Notes: generated by a model not told the origin, from the letters alone. A DNA stretch of 64,000 nt from Seriola aureovittata (GCF_021018895.1 NC_079369.1:10816694-10880693); one strand, 5' to 3'. Shown: positions 48,600-61,961, counted from the first letter of the stretch. Made by a program: numbers and translations.

Positions 48600-50220
48600 C
48601 ATATAGCCAATCAGACATGGGAAAAAGTTGTCCTTTGACTTTTCAGTGTTAGCAAGTAGAGCAGGGTTCATGTAAACTACATAAATTATTCCAGTTATTA
48701 GTAGTCCAGTTATTTATAAGGCATACATCAATTTATACCGGTCAATGTTGATTCTACATCTCAGAGAGAGTGCTTGTCTGCATTCCTAGCGACCGCAGGA
48801 TTAGCATGGGAATTCATAAGCTCAGCTTGATTCAAGATGATGTGATTTCATGATTTTGGTTTGGATTGTCATGTGTGTCAATATAACTCATAACACAACC
48901 ACAGACATCCAAAACACCAGTGTGTCCTTGGAGGATCATATGCTCCACACTAACACTTCAGCATAAATAATGTGGAGTGCTAGAAGGCAGTTGTTACCTT
49001 TTAGTAGTTTTCCCCCTATTTCAGAAGAGCAGCAACATATTCATCTTTTGCTCAGTGATGTTTAGCCATACACGATCACCACCACTCTTATCGCCTATAT
49101 GGATGAAGGAGTAGTCCTTGGTATTTCAAACTAATGTGTTATATGACTTTGTGTAAGTTTAACGGGTCTCTTAGTGTTCACAGAGTTGCTGAGCATTTAT
49201 ATTTTGCACGGTTTCACATCCTTATTTTTTCAATTTGTGATATTGTTAGTCGCCTATTCTTACTACATAGTCTATGTTAAAGTGTTAGCACCGAGCACAG
49301 GAGCAAACCGGGGACACGTGTATTAATTTGGTATCAGTAGCAATGGATAAACCATAAAACTGACAAACGGGGCTAATCTCCCCAAAAAACTTGGTGTATC
49401 CTTTTTAGAAGTGTTTTTCAGAGTCTAATCCCAGGCCTCCCGTTCTCCTGAAGATCTGTGTCGGTGTTGTTAAAACTCAGCAGACAGCGCTGTACAAATA
49501 TAGCTGAGTAACTAGGCCTACTGCAAATAGAACAGAACTGAATTTAATCAAATCAACACAGCATGCTCTATGTTCCAACATTCCCCCTCTGGCAGCACCC
49601 CTCCTCCTGCTCCCTCTTCCTCTCTGCCTCTCTGTCTGCTCCCTGTCTGACTCGGTTTCTCTCTCTTGCCTCCTCGCAGAAGGTGAAACGCACATGAACA
49701 AACACACATTTAAGCACAAAAACATTACTTTATTACCTTAACCCCACCCTTACCCAAAACCTCTTACTCACACTTTGACTTTCTTTGTTTCTGGATATTT
49801 CTGATTATATTCTCCCACTCCTCCTGCCTCCTTTTCCTTATCATCTCCTTTCCCTTTGCTCATTAACCACTCTACTGTATGCAGATCTACCCGTCTAATA
49901 GCTACACACAGCTAAACACACACTCTTACACACGTGCAGACACAGACTACACCCTCTCCCTCTTGCAAATATATCACAGTTCCCATCAGCTGGACTAACA
50001 CATAAAGTAGCATGAGTCATCACGTTAATCATTTTCAGCTTTATCGCTGACCAGCTTTCTGCAGGTTGCAATTATGGGATGATAAATGGTGCTTGGTGGT
50101 ATTGACAGAGTATTGAGACAACAGGGAGCATTAAGCGGGGAACAGAGCAGCAACGGGACGCTGATGGCTGGTCTGCGTCTTCAGTGACACACAAGGATAG
50201 TTTATGACAGGCTTGAGGTA
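48600..50220. other. Gene-free stretch
   Basis: AT-rich, mostly unique-looking sequence without convincing exons, RNA genes or recognisable repeats. Confidence 0.6.
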
Positions 50221-50228
50221 GCGTGTAA

Positions 50229-50229
<1 letters not shown>

Positions 50230-50270
<41 letters not shown>
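50230..50270. repeat. (TG)n microsatellite
   Basis: About 20 TG units. Confidence 0.95.
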
Positions 50271-50272
<2 letters not shown>

Positions 50273-50312
50273 TTGCTCTACCGCCTCAATTACGCAGCAG
50301 TCAGTCAACCAT

Positions 50313-50343
50313 CCAGCCGGCCAGCCAGCCAGCCAGCCAGCCG
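50313..50343. repeat. (CCAG)n microsatellite
   Basis: Six to seven CCAG units with CCGG at both borders. Confidence 0.9.
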
Positions 50344-52225
50344 GGTCCAGACGGGGTGAAGCAGCAGGCTGGTAAGCAGAATGAACCGCAGTGGCAGTGC
50401 AAACAGACCACAGTCAGACCACATCACAACCACACAGCACCATGCCATTTACAGAGCTTCATATGGCTGTCTGCAGGGAGAGAGAGGAAGGAAGGAGGGA
50501 GGGACAGAGGGAAAGGAGTAAAGAGAAAGGAAGGGAGGAAGAGATTGCAGGGTGGAAGGGTAGGAGGACTGGTCGGATGGTGGGGGCGAAGACTGTGTGA
50601 AAAAGGAAGTGAATAAGTGAGGTAGGAAGGGAGGAAAAGTCAGGGAGAAAGGACAAGAGGAAGAGAGTTGGCAAGGGGGATGAAGTGCTGTTGAGAAGGT
50701 AAGAACAGACTGTCGAGGGAGAGAAAGGAGGAAAAGACAAGCAGAAACGCAGATTCGAAGGAGGCAGACATTTACACAGACCAAGAGCCCAATTTGAGCA
50801 CTTCCTAAAAAATGTAGCTTTCCATCTTTATCCCATCTGTCTAAAGCTTGCTATATTTACAACTGACAACTGAGTAATTCAGCTGACAGAGGATTCACTG
50901 AGGAGAAACGGTTTATTCTAATAGCCACCCACATGCAGTCCTTAACATTACATTGCACAGGTAACCAGAAAAAGCTGGCTATGCGGGCATACAACCACTA
51001 TATAAATTATAGCTTTCTGTTTAAGTCTCACATTGAAACTATGGGTTTCAAAAGTTTATCAAACATGACAGGCTGCAGAAAGTGGTTTAGATTTAGTTTA
51101 TCATGGATTTAAAAATATGTGGTGCGGGCTTGTGTTTACTTGGGCTGAAGTGAATGCCTGGTTGCCATGGTGATCGATGTCCAATTTAGTATCTGAATGC
51201 TGCGTTTCTTATTATTATTATTACAATAATACTGTATACAGTATGCATTACCTCAAAATACAGAATAGCCCAAATACTAATCCATCATCATTCAACATTA
51301 TTTATTATTACTTCTCAGACGAGGACATTTAATCTTAATGATAGTTTTGTGTATCACATCTCTCATCTTCAACATTATCAGCACTGACACTGGGACAGTG
51401 ACACATGACCATGTGACAGACTATGAATATTCCCTGGTAACCCTCACTGAAGCTTTGCAGCTCAAACAGCCCTAGTGTTTACACATTTCCTTCCCTGTTG
51501 GCTTCATCAAAAGATCAATCTGAAACTTCTTCTAAAAAACTTCAGACCATATCAAACCAAACAGTAATTGTAATAAAGAAAAATCACAAAAAAAAAATCC
51601 TCAAGATATACATCTCAAGGGTGGTAAATTTTCAAAAAGCAATCTACTGACATTGTTTATTGAATATTTGTGTTTTTAGTGGTTGTGGCTAGTTGACTGT
51701 CTATTTGTTCCATACACTAACCCCTGCCACCAGTGCTGCAAGATTTGGCAGTTTTCCACATTTGGGCGGGTAAAAACTGATTTGGACAGGTTGTTACAAT
51801 TTGGGTTTGTTGAACCATTACGGTGGTAACTGTAAAACTGTAAGGGAGGTGTGGAAGGAGAGACATGAGGTACAGATACTGTGCGAGGTGAAAGGGGCAT
51901 GTGTTCTGAAAACTACAGGAAGTTAGTTACTGTAGTGTGGCCCGCTGATTTGGCTGCTTATCAACACGGTCCGTAAGTGCTCAGTGGCAGTGACAGACAG
52001 CTCATGGAGGGCAGGCTACTTTAAAATCCTCAGCGCCCGACTGCAGCAGTTTCTGTCAGAAATTAGTCAAATCTGAACACACTGACATGATGCACATATT
52101 TTTAGATTCAGTGTGTCTTACACCTTCCAATGATAAAATTATCTTTGATGTCCATCACACATAAACGTCCATAGAAACAATGAAACTCTTACTTTTAACA
52201 GCAGAAGTTTTCTGAGAATCTGCAG

Positions 52226-52342
52226 ATATGATGATGGCACTTGAACAATCACCAGAGTTGTTAAAATTCATCCTGAAGGTGACATAAATTCCTTTTCCAC
52301 ATTCCAAGACATCTCACTCAAAACCAGAAACGCCAAACAGGT
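52226..52342. repeat. Left arm of interrupted dispersed fish repeat
   Basis: Contains the 'TTCATCCTGAAGGTGACAT' and 'CTCACTCAAAACCA' blocks of the same repeat found at 42350-42890. Its continuation is displaced to 52865 by the inserted element. Confidence 0.5.
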
Positions 52343-52864
52343 CCTGTTCAGACTTGCCATCAACATACGTCTCAAGTGATCCGATCACAAGTGGACAGCT
52401 CTAAGTACATCAGTTCACACATGGCATTACAGTGCATGTCCACATGCATCTCGAGTGACCACCTGTGATTTGATCTCACTTCCCAGCTCTATATGCAAAT
52501 TTACATTGCTGTTTATAGCCAGTCTGCCTATAATATAGACGGGCTGTTGCTAATGTGTTTGTGAGAGAGTGAGGGAGCGGCAAAATGTCGCTGAGTGAAT
52601 CAAAGCGCTATGCACAGCTCCACAATGAAATAAGGTTTTAGCCATTTGAAATAGTAAAATATTTCATTTTTTATGAAACTGTGGCAGAAGATGTCAGTAG
52701 AGTAGACGGTCCTTCAATGTGGCCAGGACAAATTTATGTTCGCACTGCTAAAAGAATGTGGCCACATGTGGCTCAGACCACTTCTGAATGTGGTCTGAGT
52801 GATCGGCTCTCAAAAGTTTTCTTGGATCATCCAAGATGGATGTTAAGGCCAGGTCTGAACAAGG
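52343..52864. mobile_element. Inverted-repeat DNA element (about 520 bp) inserted in an older repeat
   Basis: The left end CCTGTTCAGACTTGCCATCA and the inverse of the right end CCTTGTTCAGACCTGGCCTT form imperfect terminal inverted repeats. Subterminal GATCCGATCAC and GATCGGCTC blocks also pair. It has no coding capacity. Flanks on both sides are parts of one other dispersed repeat, showing insertion into that copy. The superfamily is not assigned and the target duplication is unclear. Confidence 0.6.
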
Positions 52865-52985
52865 CCATGGTGGTGCTAAAAGAAAAGTCAGAGAATCACC
52901 AAAATGATTGATCCTCTGAGCACCATGAATGTTTGCACAGAATTTCATGGCAATCTATCCAATAGTTGTTGAAATATTTATAAAC
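52865..52985. repeat. Right arm of interrupted dispersed fish repeat
   Basis: Resumes with CATGGTGGTGCTAAA and AAAGTCAGAGAATCACC, then ATTTCATGGCAATC and CCAATAGTTGTTGAAATAT, the hallmark blocks of this repeat family. Confidence 0.55.
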
Positions 52986-55429
52986 CCCAGTTGTAGCATG
53001 GATAAAAACCAATGTGGACAGAGACAAATGGATTTTCAACTGTTGAGATGTGGGCTAGCGAAAGACTGGGTAGAATATCACAGATGACAGCTGAAAACAC
53101 TTGTATCACCAACGAATCGGCATTCCAGCAATTGAGCAAATCTAACATTTTATAGCCTGACAGCCATGTATTTATGAAGTCATACAAAACACTTTGAATG
53201 GTTCCCACAGACCATTGCTGGAGAAAAAAAAAACTCTTTCAGAGAACAGCCCAAATAATAATTCCTTAGGTAAAAAGAGGTGTAAAAAATCAAAACATGA
53301 CTTAATAGCTTCCACTGTATGAGCAGTAGTTCAGACTTGATCCATGTGGAGCAGAGCTGGGATGAACAACAAAAGAAAAAAATAGAAAACCAACAAAATT
53401 ACAATTCTGAAGTACGTGTTGGCAGCAACACATTTGTGAAGCGCACAGAGGGGCCGAGAGAATCTAACATTAGCATTAATGTGTTTAAGAGACTAACTAC
53501 AAGCAGACCATTATCTTGTCATTGGCACTCACTGTAATGTTTGCTTTTAGGGGTGAGCACAGATAAACACTGCTAGAAATGGAAAGCAGAGAGCCGGACA
53601 AAAGTAAGGGGCAAAAGAACAGTTTAAACAGAATATAAGGCAGAAAACAAAAGCAAGAGGCAGAAACACATAAAACCGAGATGTGGCAGAAGAGAAATTG
53701 AAGAAAAAAGTCAAAGTGGGATAGGGAGAAGGTTTTTTTTTAGGTATATCTGAGAAAAAGAAAAGAAGCTGAGTGGATTTCATGGCACGAGGAGGAAGCC
53801 AGGCCACTATTGTAGTGAGATAGCCTGAGGTGTTTTCATACTTGAGCTAGCGCTGATGGATGGAGGTCGTAAGCGGATGAATTAGTGATGAGGATCATGG
53901 TGAAAGTGCTTTCCAGAAACAACAGGGCCAACCAGACACAGCCATGGGATATAGGTAGGCCCCTGGTGTGAGGTTGGAGTGATAGACTGGACAGGCCCGG
54001 TCATGAACCCATGAACTGTCAACACATATTATACATGGAAACAACACTTCAGTATGATCTCGAGACCTGTCAGTGCGAATATACCAGGTCATTTTTGTCC
54101 AATCTGTTTTTTAGCTGCAATTTTTCTCAGTTTTTCCTTTCTTATGTGTTCTTATTCCCCAGTTTGTTTTTCCTCCAAAGTTTATAGCTTGATATTGCGG
54201 ATTATGTGCTACTGGTGCTGGAGAGAACGATTAACCAAGGCTAAGGAGTTAGTTGTAGTAGTAGCTGTAGTAGCATTATAGGTTCAAAACACTTAAAAAG
54301 GAATAAAAACAAAACCGACAACAGAAGGAGAGAAAACAAGGCAAGGAATATACCAGCAATGCAAAAGGCTATGATACATAAAAGTAAGGTAAAAAAGAAT
54401 CAATGAAAGATGCTAATGCAAAAATCAATCCTTTAATGACAGTTGTAGACGTGAATTAAAAATGTACACTGTTTTAGCTGGTTAAAGCTCCTTGATCAGG
54501 TTAATGCAAAGTCTAAAGAGCTGCAGTGATCTCTGGTTATTAATCTTCAGTTTGGAGCTGCCAACTTGGCCCATCAACAGCGAGTCCCTTTCAGCCTTGC
54601 AGGGCCCCAAAGAAAATAAACCCTTCTCCTAACAGTGCGTGGTCTGGAATAAACCCAGCAGGAATAAAGTTATTGGAGGAAAAATAGAGAGCGAGTGAAA
54701 GAAAGGAGTGTGAAGATTGAAAAGGCACAGATACCAATTTAGGAACACTTGTATCTGAAGCATAAAAAATGTAATTGTAGGTTTACAACAAGCGTTAAAT
54801 AAATATATACTATATATTCTCTAATTGACATGTTTAGAAATGTTAGATAGCAGTAGCAATATGTGATTTTCAGTTGGATCTGGGAGTTACTTTGGTATAG
54901 CATTTTGGTGTACTTGCTATGTTTCACAAAGCATCTTACAACAGCAGACAGAGAACAGGTGAGAGGAATCTTGTCACCTTGTTCTTTATAGCAGTAAGGC
55001 CTTTTATTCAAAATGCATGTAACTGAATTGTGTTCTGTTGTACTGAGGCTACTGTCAGGGGAGATATGGGTATCTGCCTCCTCTATACTGGATTGTTTTC
55101 CCCAATATCATTGTTTAGGTATTGTTTTAAAATGATTACCTTTGACCAATTGAGCACACTGAACAACCGGCATTAAGCCTGTAGTTTATTCTTAACGTTA
55201 TGAGATTTGTTGTCCAACTTGATTAATCTGTAAATGCAAAATTTAAAGGCCTGGTCGCACCAGAATTTTGTGCAAATTTTTTCTTTACAAGTATTTTTCC
55301 ATTCTGAGGCCTCTGGTTTTAATTCTTCTTTGGATTACGCGGAATAGATGCTAAGCTAGCACTGTTTTTTTTTTGGCACAAAGTTTTAGTTGGTCTTGTC
55401 AATCATGATAATCCCGCCCTCAGCCCCTG

Positions 55430-55581
55430 TTGTAAGCAGTTCTTTGTTCTAGACCAGCAAAGTGTTGCTGCCGCTCACTTTTCCTGGCCGAGAGCCGGTT
55501 CTTTGGCTGTTGAAATGCGAAGAATTGGTATGAGATTAGGCACCGGCTCAGAACTGGCCCTCGAGCTGGTGGAAAAGGGGT
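55430..55581. repeat. Dispersed repeat fragment (ACCGGCTC type)
   Basis: GAGAGCCGGTTCTTTGGCTG, GCACCGGCTCAGAACTGGCC and GCTGGTGGAAAAGGGG are blocks of a dispersed fish repeat. It underlies a 142-codon minus-strand open frame (55420-55848) that is therefore unlikely to be a gene. Confidence 0.45.
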
Positions 55582-56941
55582 AACAGAGACTTGTATGTTC
55601 CCTAAACATGATTTTAAACAATAATATAGCAGCAAACATCTATTTTCTACGTAAAGACATCGTGGAGTAATAGCTCTGTTCCACACTATGTTTATAAAAA
55701 CAATGAGACCACCCACACAGTGCAGTGCGCAGCATTCAAGTGAAAGCAACCTTACAGAATTTCCTCCAGTGAAGAAACCACGTTTTCCTGCAAAAAAAGG
55801 CCTCCGACAAAGAAGCAGATAAGACCAGAACACAGGCGGACTGACCATGGGGACTACAGGCCGAAATCTTGGTTGGCCGGTGGACCTTCAAAACATCCAT
55901 AACGTTTTTAGTTTTTAACGGCTCTGTCAGTGTCTTAACTGGCGCCCTCTCTGTGTGCCTGTCATCCTACTACGAGCTGCTAAAGGGCTCCAGGGCCTCG
56001 GACTTGGAATTGGCTTTTCCTCTCCTTGATGCGTAAGTAACTTGATGGGTGCATAATGTTATATTTCTGTTTTCATTAGTGACCAGCTAGAGTAAGCATG
56101 ATAACGTTAGCTAACTTGCTGTTACCGGTATTTTGAATTTGTTCATTAAATGCTGCTATCGCTAGTTAGCTTGCTGCCAGCGTTGCTGTGGAGCAAGAGA
56201 TGTTGGTGGTCTAGTGTGACATTTAGTGGAACTGACAATCGTTTATGGAACCTTTAAGGCAACAAATTAATTATAAGTTTGTCCTTATTATTAAAAATGG
56301 ATAATAAATTACATGTCACTATATGTACAACAGATATGTGACTATATGTATTGTGACTACAAATACATTTGTTTACCTAGACAAAAATAAAAACTCAGGG
56401 TCCACTTACTAACTTGTTTATGAAGCTTTCAACCACATCTCATGGTCTTTCTAAGTGGTCATCATGTACTGTAACCTAAGTAAATAAATCCCCATGACAA
56501 GTGAGCAAACTCCATCCGCAGATAAAGATCGCAACATGCAGCTGACATCTCAGTATAAACATACAGCCCATGTGGTTGTAGCCTGTACATTAAATCTGTT
56601 TGAACATGAATTGTTCCATAAAAACTGTGAGAAATACAGGCACGAGAAAGACTGCAGACAAGACTGAAAAACAGAGACAGAGAGGGAGTTACGGACAAAT
56701 GCAAAGGAAGAAGAAAAAAGATGAAAAAGAGAGGAAGACAGAGGATAGAGGAAGAGAAAGAGAAGACCTGGTTTCTCTTCTGGCAGCCAGGAGACGTAGA
56801 GGAGGAGGAGGAGGAGGAGCAGTGAGGCAGGCTGCAAATAGAGCTGGAGAGCGAGAGAGAGGAGAGAGAGAGTGAGGGCACTTGCTAAATGAATTTGGCT
56901 TTCAGCGATGGGGAGTCTACTCCACTGCTGTGTGCCAGTAG

Positions 56942-56944
<3 letters not shown>

Positions 56945-56973
<29 letters not shown>
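56945..56973. repeat. (GT)n microsatellite
   Basis: About 14 GT units. Further TG-rich sequence continues to 57150, and another array lies at 57261-57306. Confidence 0.9.
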
Positions 56974-56978
<5 letters not shown>

Positions 56979-57260
56979 GTGAGTGCATATGTTCTTGAAA
57001 CTTCATATCCTCATATACATACATGTATGACTGCCAGTGTGTGTTCACCCATGAGTGTGTGTTTTCCTGCATGTGTGCATATGCAGCTGTGTGTGTGTGT
57101 CTTTGAATGTCTGCGAGTGCATTTGTGTGTATTGTGATACACACATGATTTTTGCAAGTATGTGTATGAAAAACATTAGTGTGTGTTTATGCATATCTGT
57201 TGGACAGGCAACTAAATAACGTTCCCAAACGATGGTGTGTCAGTAAAAGACAAGGCGAGG

Positions 57261-57292
<32 letters not shown>

Positions 57293-57815
57293 TGTTGTGT
57301 GTGTGTTTTAGGCGTGTTGTCACCAGGATTGGAAGTGACAGGCAGGAAGTATCAGAGGCAGCTGGGTAACAGCCCACTAACCACACAAGGGAGGGCTCTA
57401 CACTGAACAACATTACCAGTGAGGGTAGAGAGACTATAGAGACAGAGGGAGAGAGGGAGAGAGGAAGAGAGAGAGAGAGAGAGGAGAGGGAAAAAAAAAA
57501 AATCACAGAAGAAAATCAAATAGGAAGAAAAAAGAAGACCTGGGATTGCAAAGGAAATTTGTTTTGCTGTTGCTAAACCAAGAAAAATAACTTCAAAGCA
57601 TCCATACATGGTCTGCTGGGGTTAAAGGAATAGCAAAGGAAGGAAAGACAAGACTATATCTGGTTAAATGCAGATGTAAGGTGTCAAATATCAGCTTTGT
57701 AAATGTTTGATGAATAAGGCAGACACACAATCGACAAGTTTGTCAGGCCTCAAAGATGCATACAATGTGTTTTGGTGAGAAACACTAAATGTAAACTGTG
57801 TTTGTTTACAAGATG

Positions 57816-58114
57816 GATGAGAAGATTGACACCACTTTCAAGTCTGAACATTACCGGCAGCTAGTTAGCGTAGCGTAGCGTAGCATTAAGAGAGGGAACA
57901 GGGGGGAAAAAAGCCAGTCTCACCACTAAATATGTTTTATATTGTTTGTTAATAACTGTTACATGTTAATTAGTGAGCGTTAGAGCTGTCGGTTGTTTTG
58001 TTAACTTTGAGAGGCAGGCTAGCTGTCTCCCCATTTCCAGTCTTCATGCTAAGCTAGCTAGCTCTAGCTTTATATGTACTGTGCAGACATAGGAGTGGTA
58101 TCGATCTTTTCATC
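57816..58114. mobile_element. Foldback (inverted-repeat) element
   Basis: The left arm 57816-57893 starts GATGAGAAGATTGACACCAC. The inverse of the right arm 58041-58114 starts GATGAAAAGATCGATACCAC and continues with GTCTGCACAGTACATATAAAGC; both arms run into TTAGC/GTAGC-rich sequence. Arms are about 75 bp and imperfect. The TTAATTAGTGAGCGTTAGAG...CAGGCTAGCTGT interior is familiar from an abundant teleost element. Confidence 0.55.
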
Positions 58115-58342
58115 TAACTCTCAGCAAGAAAGCAAAGGATCATATTCCCCACACTGTACTGGAGTGCACCCAGTGGACCTGGTGTATGGAAGCATTTAGC
58201 CTAGCTTAGCATATTCGCTTTAAATGGTTTTAAAGGAGTTTCGTAATGGAACAATTTGTTATTTCTCCTAAAGCCTTGTCATTGTGAGTTTAATAAAGTT
58301 TTGGTACTACCTGTATAGTCACCAAAACTAAAAATCTGCTGT

Positions 58343-58540
58343 AGAGGTGCTGGTTTATTTTTGAACTTTGAGGAGAGCCAGGTTAGCTGTTCCCTGCTGT
58401 TTTCCATATTTACGGTAAGCTACACTACACTGGCTAAACATTTTCCTGGCTCCAGCTCCATATTTAAAGCACAAGCATGACAGTGGTATCAATCTTCTCA
58501 TCTCTCAGTAAGAAAACAAGCAAGTGTATCCCTCAAAATG
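58343..58540. repeat. Second partial copy of the adjacent foldback element
   Basis: AGAGGTGCTGGTT, GAGAGCCAGGTTAGCTGTTC, GACAGTGGTATCAATCTTCT and CTCTCAGTAAGAAA repeat, in the same order and direction, the blocks of 57982-58150 in the neighbouring element. Confidence 0.55.
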
Positions 58541-59164
58541 CCTCAAACTCTTCCTTCACATGCTTTGCTCAAGGGGTCTTAGACAGCAATTGGTAAGAGG
58601 GCAGAAAGTGCTGGTAATTCCATCAGCGAAAAAATTTCTGAATCATTGTCCAGGAAAGAAAGACAGAAAGAAAGAAGATGAAATGATGAGGCATTGGTTG
58701 AAAGCAAAGTCATTAGGCTGTAAAACAAGAGAGACTCAGACAGAACTGAGTGACAGAAATAGACTGAGTAATAGGGATAAGGCGAGCAAGTGGTTATGAG
58801 TCAAACATGAAGATGGGATAGGAGATGAAAGACAAAACTAAAAAGGAGGAGTGAGAGAAATGGGGTGAGTTGATGAAGAGAATAGAAAATGAGCAAGGAG
58901 AACGGTGGAAAGGAAACACAGGAGAGAACAGAGAGAGGAGAGGCATAAGGTTAGAGCAAAATTAAAAAAAGATGAAAATATCAGAGAGAGGACGAGAAAG
59001 AGAGACAGAGGGAGATGAGGAAGGTCAGTGAAGGAGAAAGGACAGACAGACAGAGTGGGTGAAGAAGAGAGAGAGGGGTTGTTTGTATCTTATATGACTC
59101 CATTAAAGTTTGAATAGTTCTCATCTCTCTTTCTGTTTCCTGCTGCTGGAGAAAACCAGCTGCT

Positions 59165-59184
59165 GCACGCACACGCACGCACGC

Positions 59185-59230
<46 letters not shown>
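59165..59230. repeat. (CA)n compound microsatellite
   Basis: CACG/CGCA units followed by about 20 clean CA units. Confidence 0.95.
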
Positions 59231-59234
<4 letters not shown>

Positions 59235-59358
59235 GGTATCTGCATGCCCACACACAGACATTTAGATACAGTATTTAGATACAGTTTCACACATGCACAC
59301 ACAAACATGCAAACTTGTGCACACTTAACACACATGCACATGCCACACAAACACACGA

Positions 59359-59359
59359 G

Positions 59360-59432
<73 letters not shown>
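59359..59432. repeat. (TG)n microsatellite ending GCGCGC
   Basis: About 34 TG units with a terminal GCGCGC. It is opposite in strand bias to the CA array 130 bp to its left, so the two could pair as an inverted repeat. Confidence 0.95.
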
Positions 59433-59433
<1 letters not shown>

Positions 59434-60011
59434 ATGGGGAACTGCACAGAGAGAAGACAAGATTAGAAAAGCAGGCCAAGAGACGATTTCCCATGGTGCA
59501 TCTCTGGAAGCATCTGTATTAGACAGGACTGTGTCAAAACTGACTGCTCCTCCAGCTGAGGCCGAGAGAGAGGGAGAGAGACACACAGACACAGAGAGAG
59601 AGAGCGAGAGAGAGAGAGTGCCGGCAAGAATAGGAAGTAAAATTTGTGTATTTGCTTTTTTCCATTCCTGTGAGTGTGCCTGACAGACACACGCAGGAAA
59701 CGACAGATAACTCTGAAATCAGAAGAGGGAAAAAAACAAGAAAAAAGGGGATGAAGATAAATAGAGGAAGCCTTTGAACAGAGAAAGAGAGAAAATGTAT
59801 ATATATGAGTCTCAAAGTGGCAGGAATGAGTGAGACAGAAAGAGAGAAAGAGGAAAGAAAGAGGAAAAAGAGTGTCAGTGATGGATAGGAGAGGTAGATG
59901 GATGGATGTAGGGATGGGTGAAGGGATGTGCGGCGGGTTAGAGGATGGAGAGGCGGCAGACGGAGATTGACAGCCTCCTTTCCTGGGGATGGATGAATAA
60001 ACCAGCGCAGC

Positions 60012-60047
60012 GGGGGTTGCGGGGTGGGGGTTGGGGGGGGGGGGTGG
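60012..60047 (+). other. G-run cluster (possible G-quadruplex)
   Basis: GGGGG, GGGG, GGGGG runs and a twelve-G run separated by short TT, TTGC and T spacers, inside a GA-rich region (59560-60140). Confidence 0.5.
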
Positions 60048-60412
60048 AGAGAGAGAAAAGATGGAGAAAAAGAGTGAGGGATGAAGGAGGGGAGGCAATG
60101 AGAGATAGAGTACATCTCCGTAATCAAGCCATAAAGGAGAGAGGGAGCGAGGGAGCGATGGGGAAAAGACGAGTGGGCTCTGAATGAGTCAATCATGATT
60201 AATCAAGACGCTTCTCGCTCTCTCCCTCTCTCTTTCTGTCTCTCTCTTTTTGCTCACTCATAATCATCATTGCACGCACGCACACATGCACACACACGCA
60301 CACAAAACCTTGTTTCCCACTACAGCCCTCAGTGCATTGCTATTAGGACTGTGTACACAGTGTACACTCATTCATGTATTTCTCAGGCCAACAGTTAGTG
60401 TTTTTATTAAAG

Positions 60413-60482
60413 CAGTGGTTCCCAAACTTTTTGACTTTTGATCCTTTAAAATGAAATTCAATCAGACACCTCACATGGAAGA
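60413..60482. mobile_element. hAT-like terminus, truncated
   Basis: Starts CAGTGGTTCCCAAACTTTTT, a classic hAT-family end, followed by an AAAATGAAATTCAATCAGAC stretch known from dispersed copies. No matching right end was seen in the following several hundred bases, so this is a solo end or a truncated copy. Confidence 0.55.
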
Positions 60483-60499
60483 GATTATTATGCAATTGC

Positions 60500-61900
60500 A
60501 GAATATGTACAGCATTGCCAACACAGAAGCATCAAGCTCAGCACAGCAGGGAGTGAGGAGTGATGACAATACTCAGAGCCTATGTGTAGACGCTGGGGTG
60601 GAGGTGCGGCTTTTGAAGTGCAACTGTATATGAACAGCAGCAGCAAAGGCAGCAAGTGACAGTGTGGCTTTCAGGTGAGTGGTGTGAAGTGCGCGGCAGG
60701 AAAAGAGTGAGCAGAGCTCTTTGGATTTATGTTGTAGTGAGAAAAACATCATGTGAATTACCAGACTCAAATTGACTGCCTGATGTAGCTCACAGACTTC
60801 GCTTCATTAGTGTCTAACTGTGGCCTCTCATCACAGGATATTTCCTTGGTGTCAAAAAGGAATTGTGAGCAACCAGTGATTTTTTTCTTCTCAAATTTGA
60901 TTAATTTGTTTTAATTTTTTTTCCCCCATGTTCATTCGTTTACTTCAGTTGTTGCAGTTTACACTTAGTAGTACAATATGCATGTGATCTGAAATAGTAG
61001 CTGAAAAAAGCTGAGAAGGGGTTTGAGGGGTACTCAAAAAAGAGAAAAGAAGAGAGAGAAAGAATAAAAACAAAAACATTTGTTTCAAACTTCTAAAGGT
61101 GAAGAAGGATGAGCCTGTATTACAGTAATCCTTACTTAATCAATCGATGCTAATTACCAGAGCATAGGAAATAAATACTCTTTCAATAAAAACAGAGATA
61201 AAAAATAACACATAAAATATTAGTTTACAATATTGCAACTTTGCATCAGTCCATCTAACTGAAGACATTAATATATTAAAATGAGTCTCAAACATATACT
61301 TAAACTTTTTAAGAAGCAAATAAGTAAATTCCAATAACAGCGTACTGTAGTTTTAAGCAAATGAGTAAACTGTGCTTTTTCTTTTTTTAGGGACTATTTT
61401 TAATGGCAGATTAATACACAATTCATGTCCTAGTGAGAATATACAGCTGCAGGACATTGTGAGTGCAATGATGTGGCTCAATGATGTTATTTAATAGCTT
61501 TCGGACAACAGAGGAATAAGCTCTATTAGGCAATAATTATTGTTAGGATCAATTTATTGTCAGTTTTGGGCTTTCCATGGGATTTGTTGAGGGTGAGAAA
61601 AATATAAAATATCACCAGCATTATCCTTTCAGGTACTGCTAATTAAACAACTTGAGTGTGATTGTGGCACTCCATCTTTTTCCACAGGCTCTAATGTGCT
61701 CAGTATAAAGAAATGGATGAGAGAAAACCTCCCCTCTGCTGTTGCCTCTGTGTCGCTGCTTGTGAGGAGTGTGTGAATCCTCAGACAGAAAGAGAAAAAA
61801 TAGGGCACTTTCATATTTATTTAAGTGTCAGATCCAGAGCTGTCTGTAGGGAGCTGGAGGAAGGAGGGCTGCAACCACAGGAACTCTGAGGTTTCACAAG
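60500..61900. other. Gene-free stretch
   Basis: AT-rich sequence with short A/T runs. No exon, RNA gene or recognised element was seen. Confidence 0.6.
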
Positions 61901-61927
61901 CCTTCCTCTTTCTCTTTTCTATCTCTG

Positions 61928-61961
<34 letters not shown>
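61928..61961. repeat. (CA)n microsatellite
   Basis: About 16 CA units. Confidence 0.95.

Noticed and set aside
55420..55848. 142-codon minus-strand open frame
   Set aside because: It overlaps a dispersed ACCGGCTC-type repeat and shows no domain or splice pattern.
59463..60196. Two 211- and 220-codon minus-strand open frames
   Set aside because: The plus strand is GA-rich here, so several minus frames lack stops; the products are serine/proline/leucine-rich with histidine repeats and no domain.
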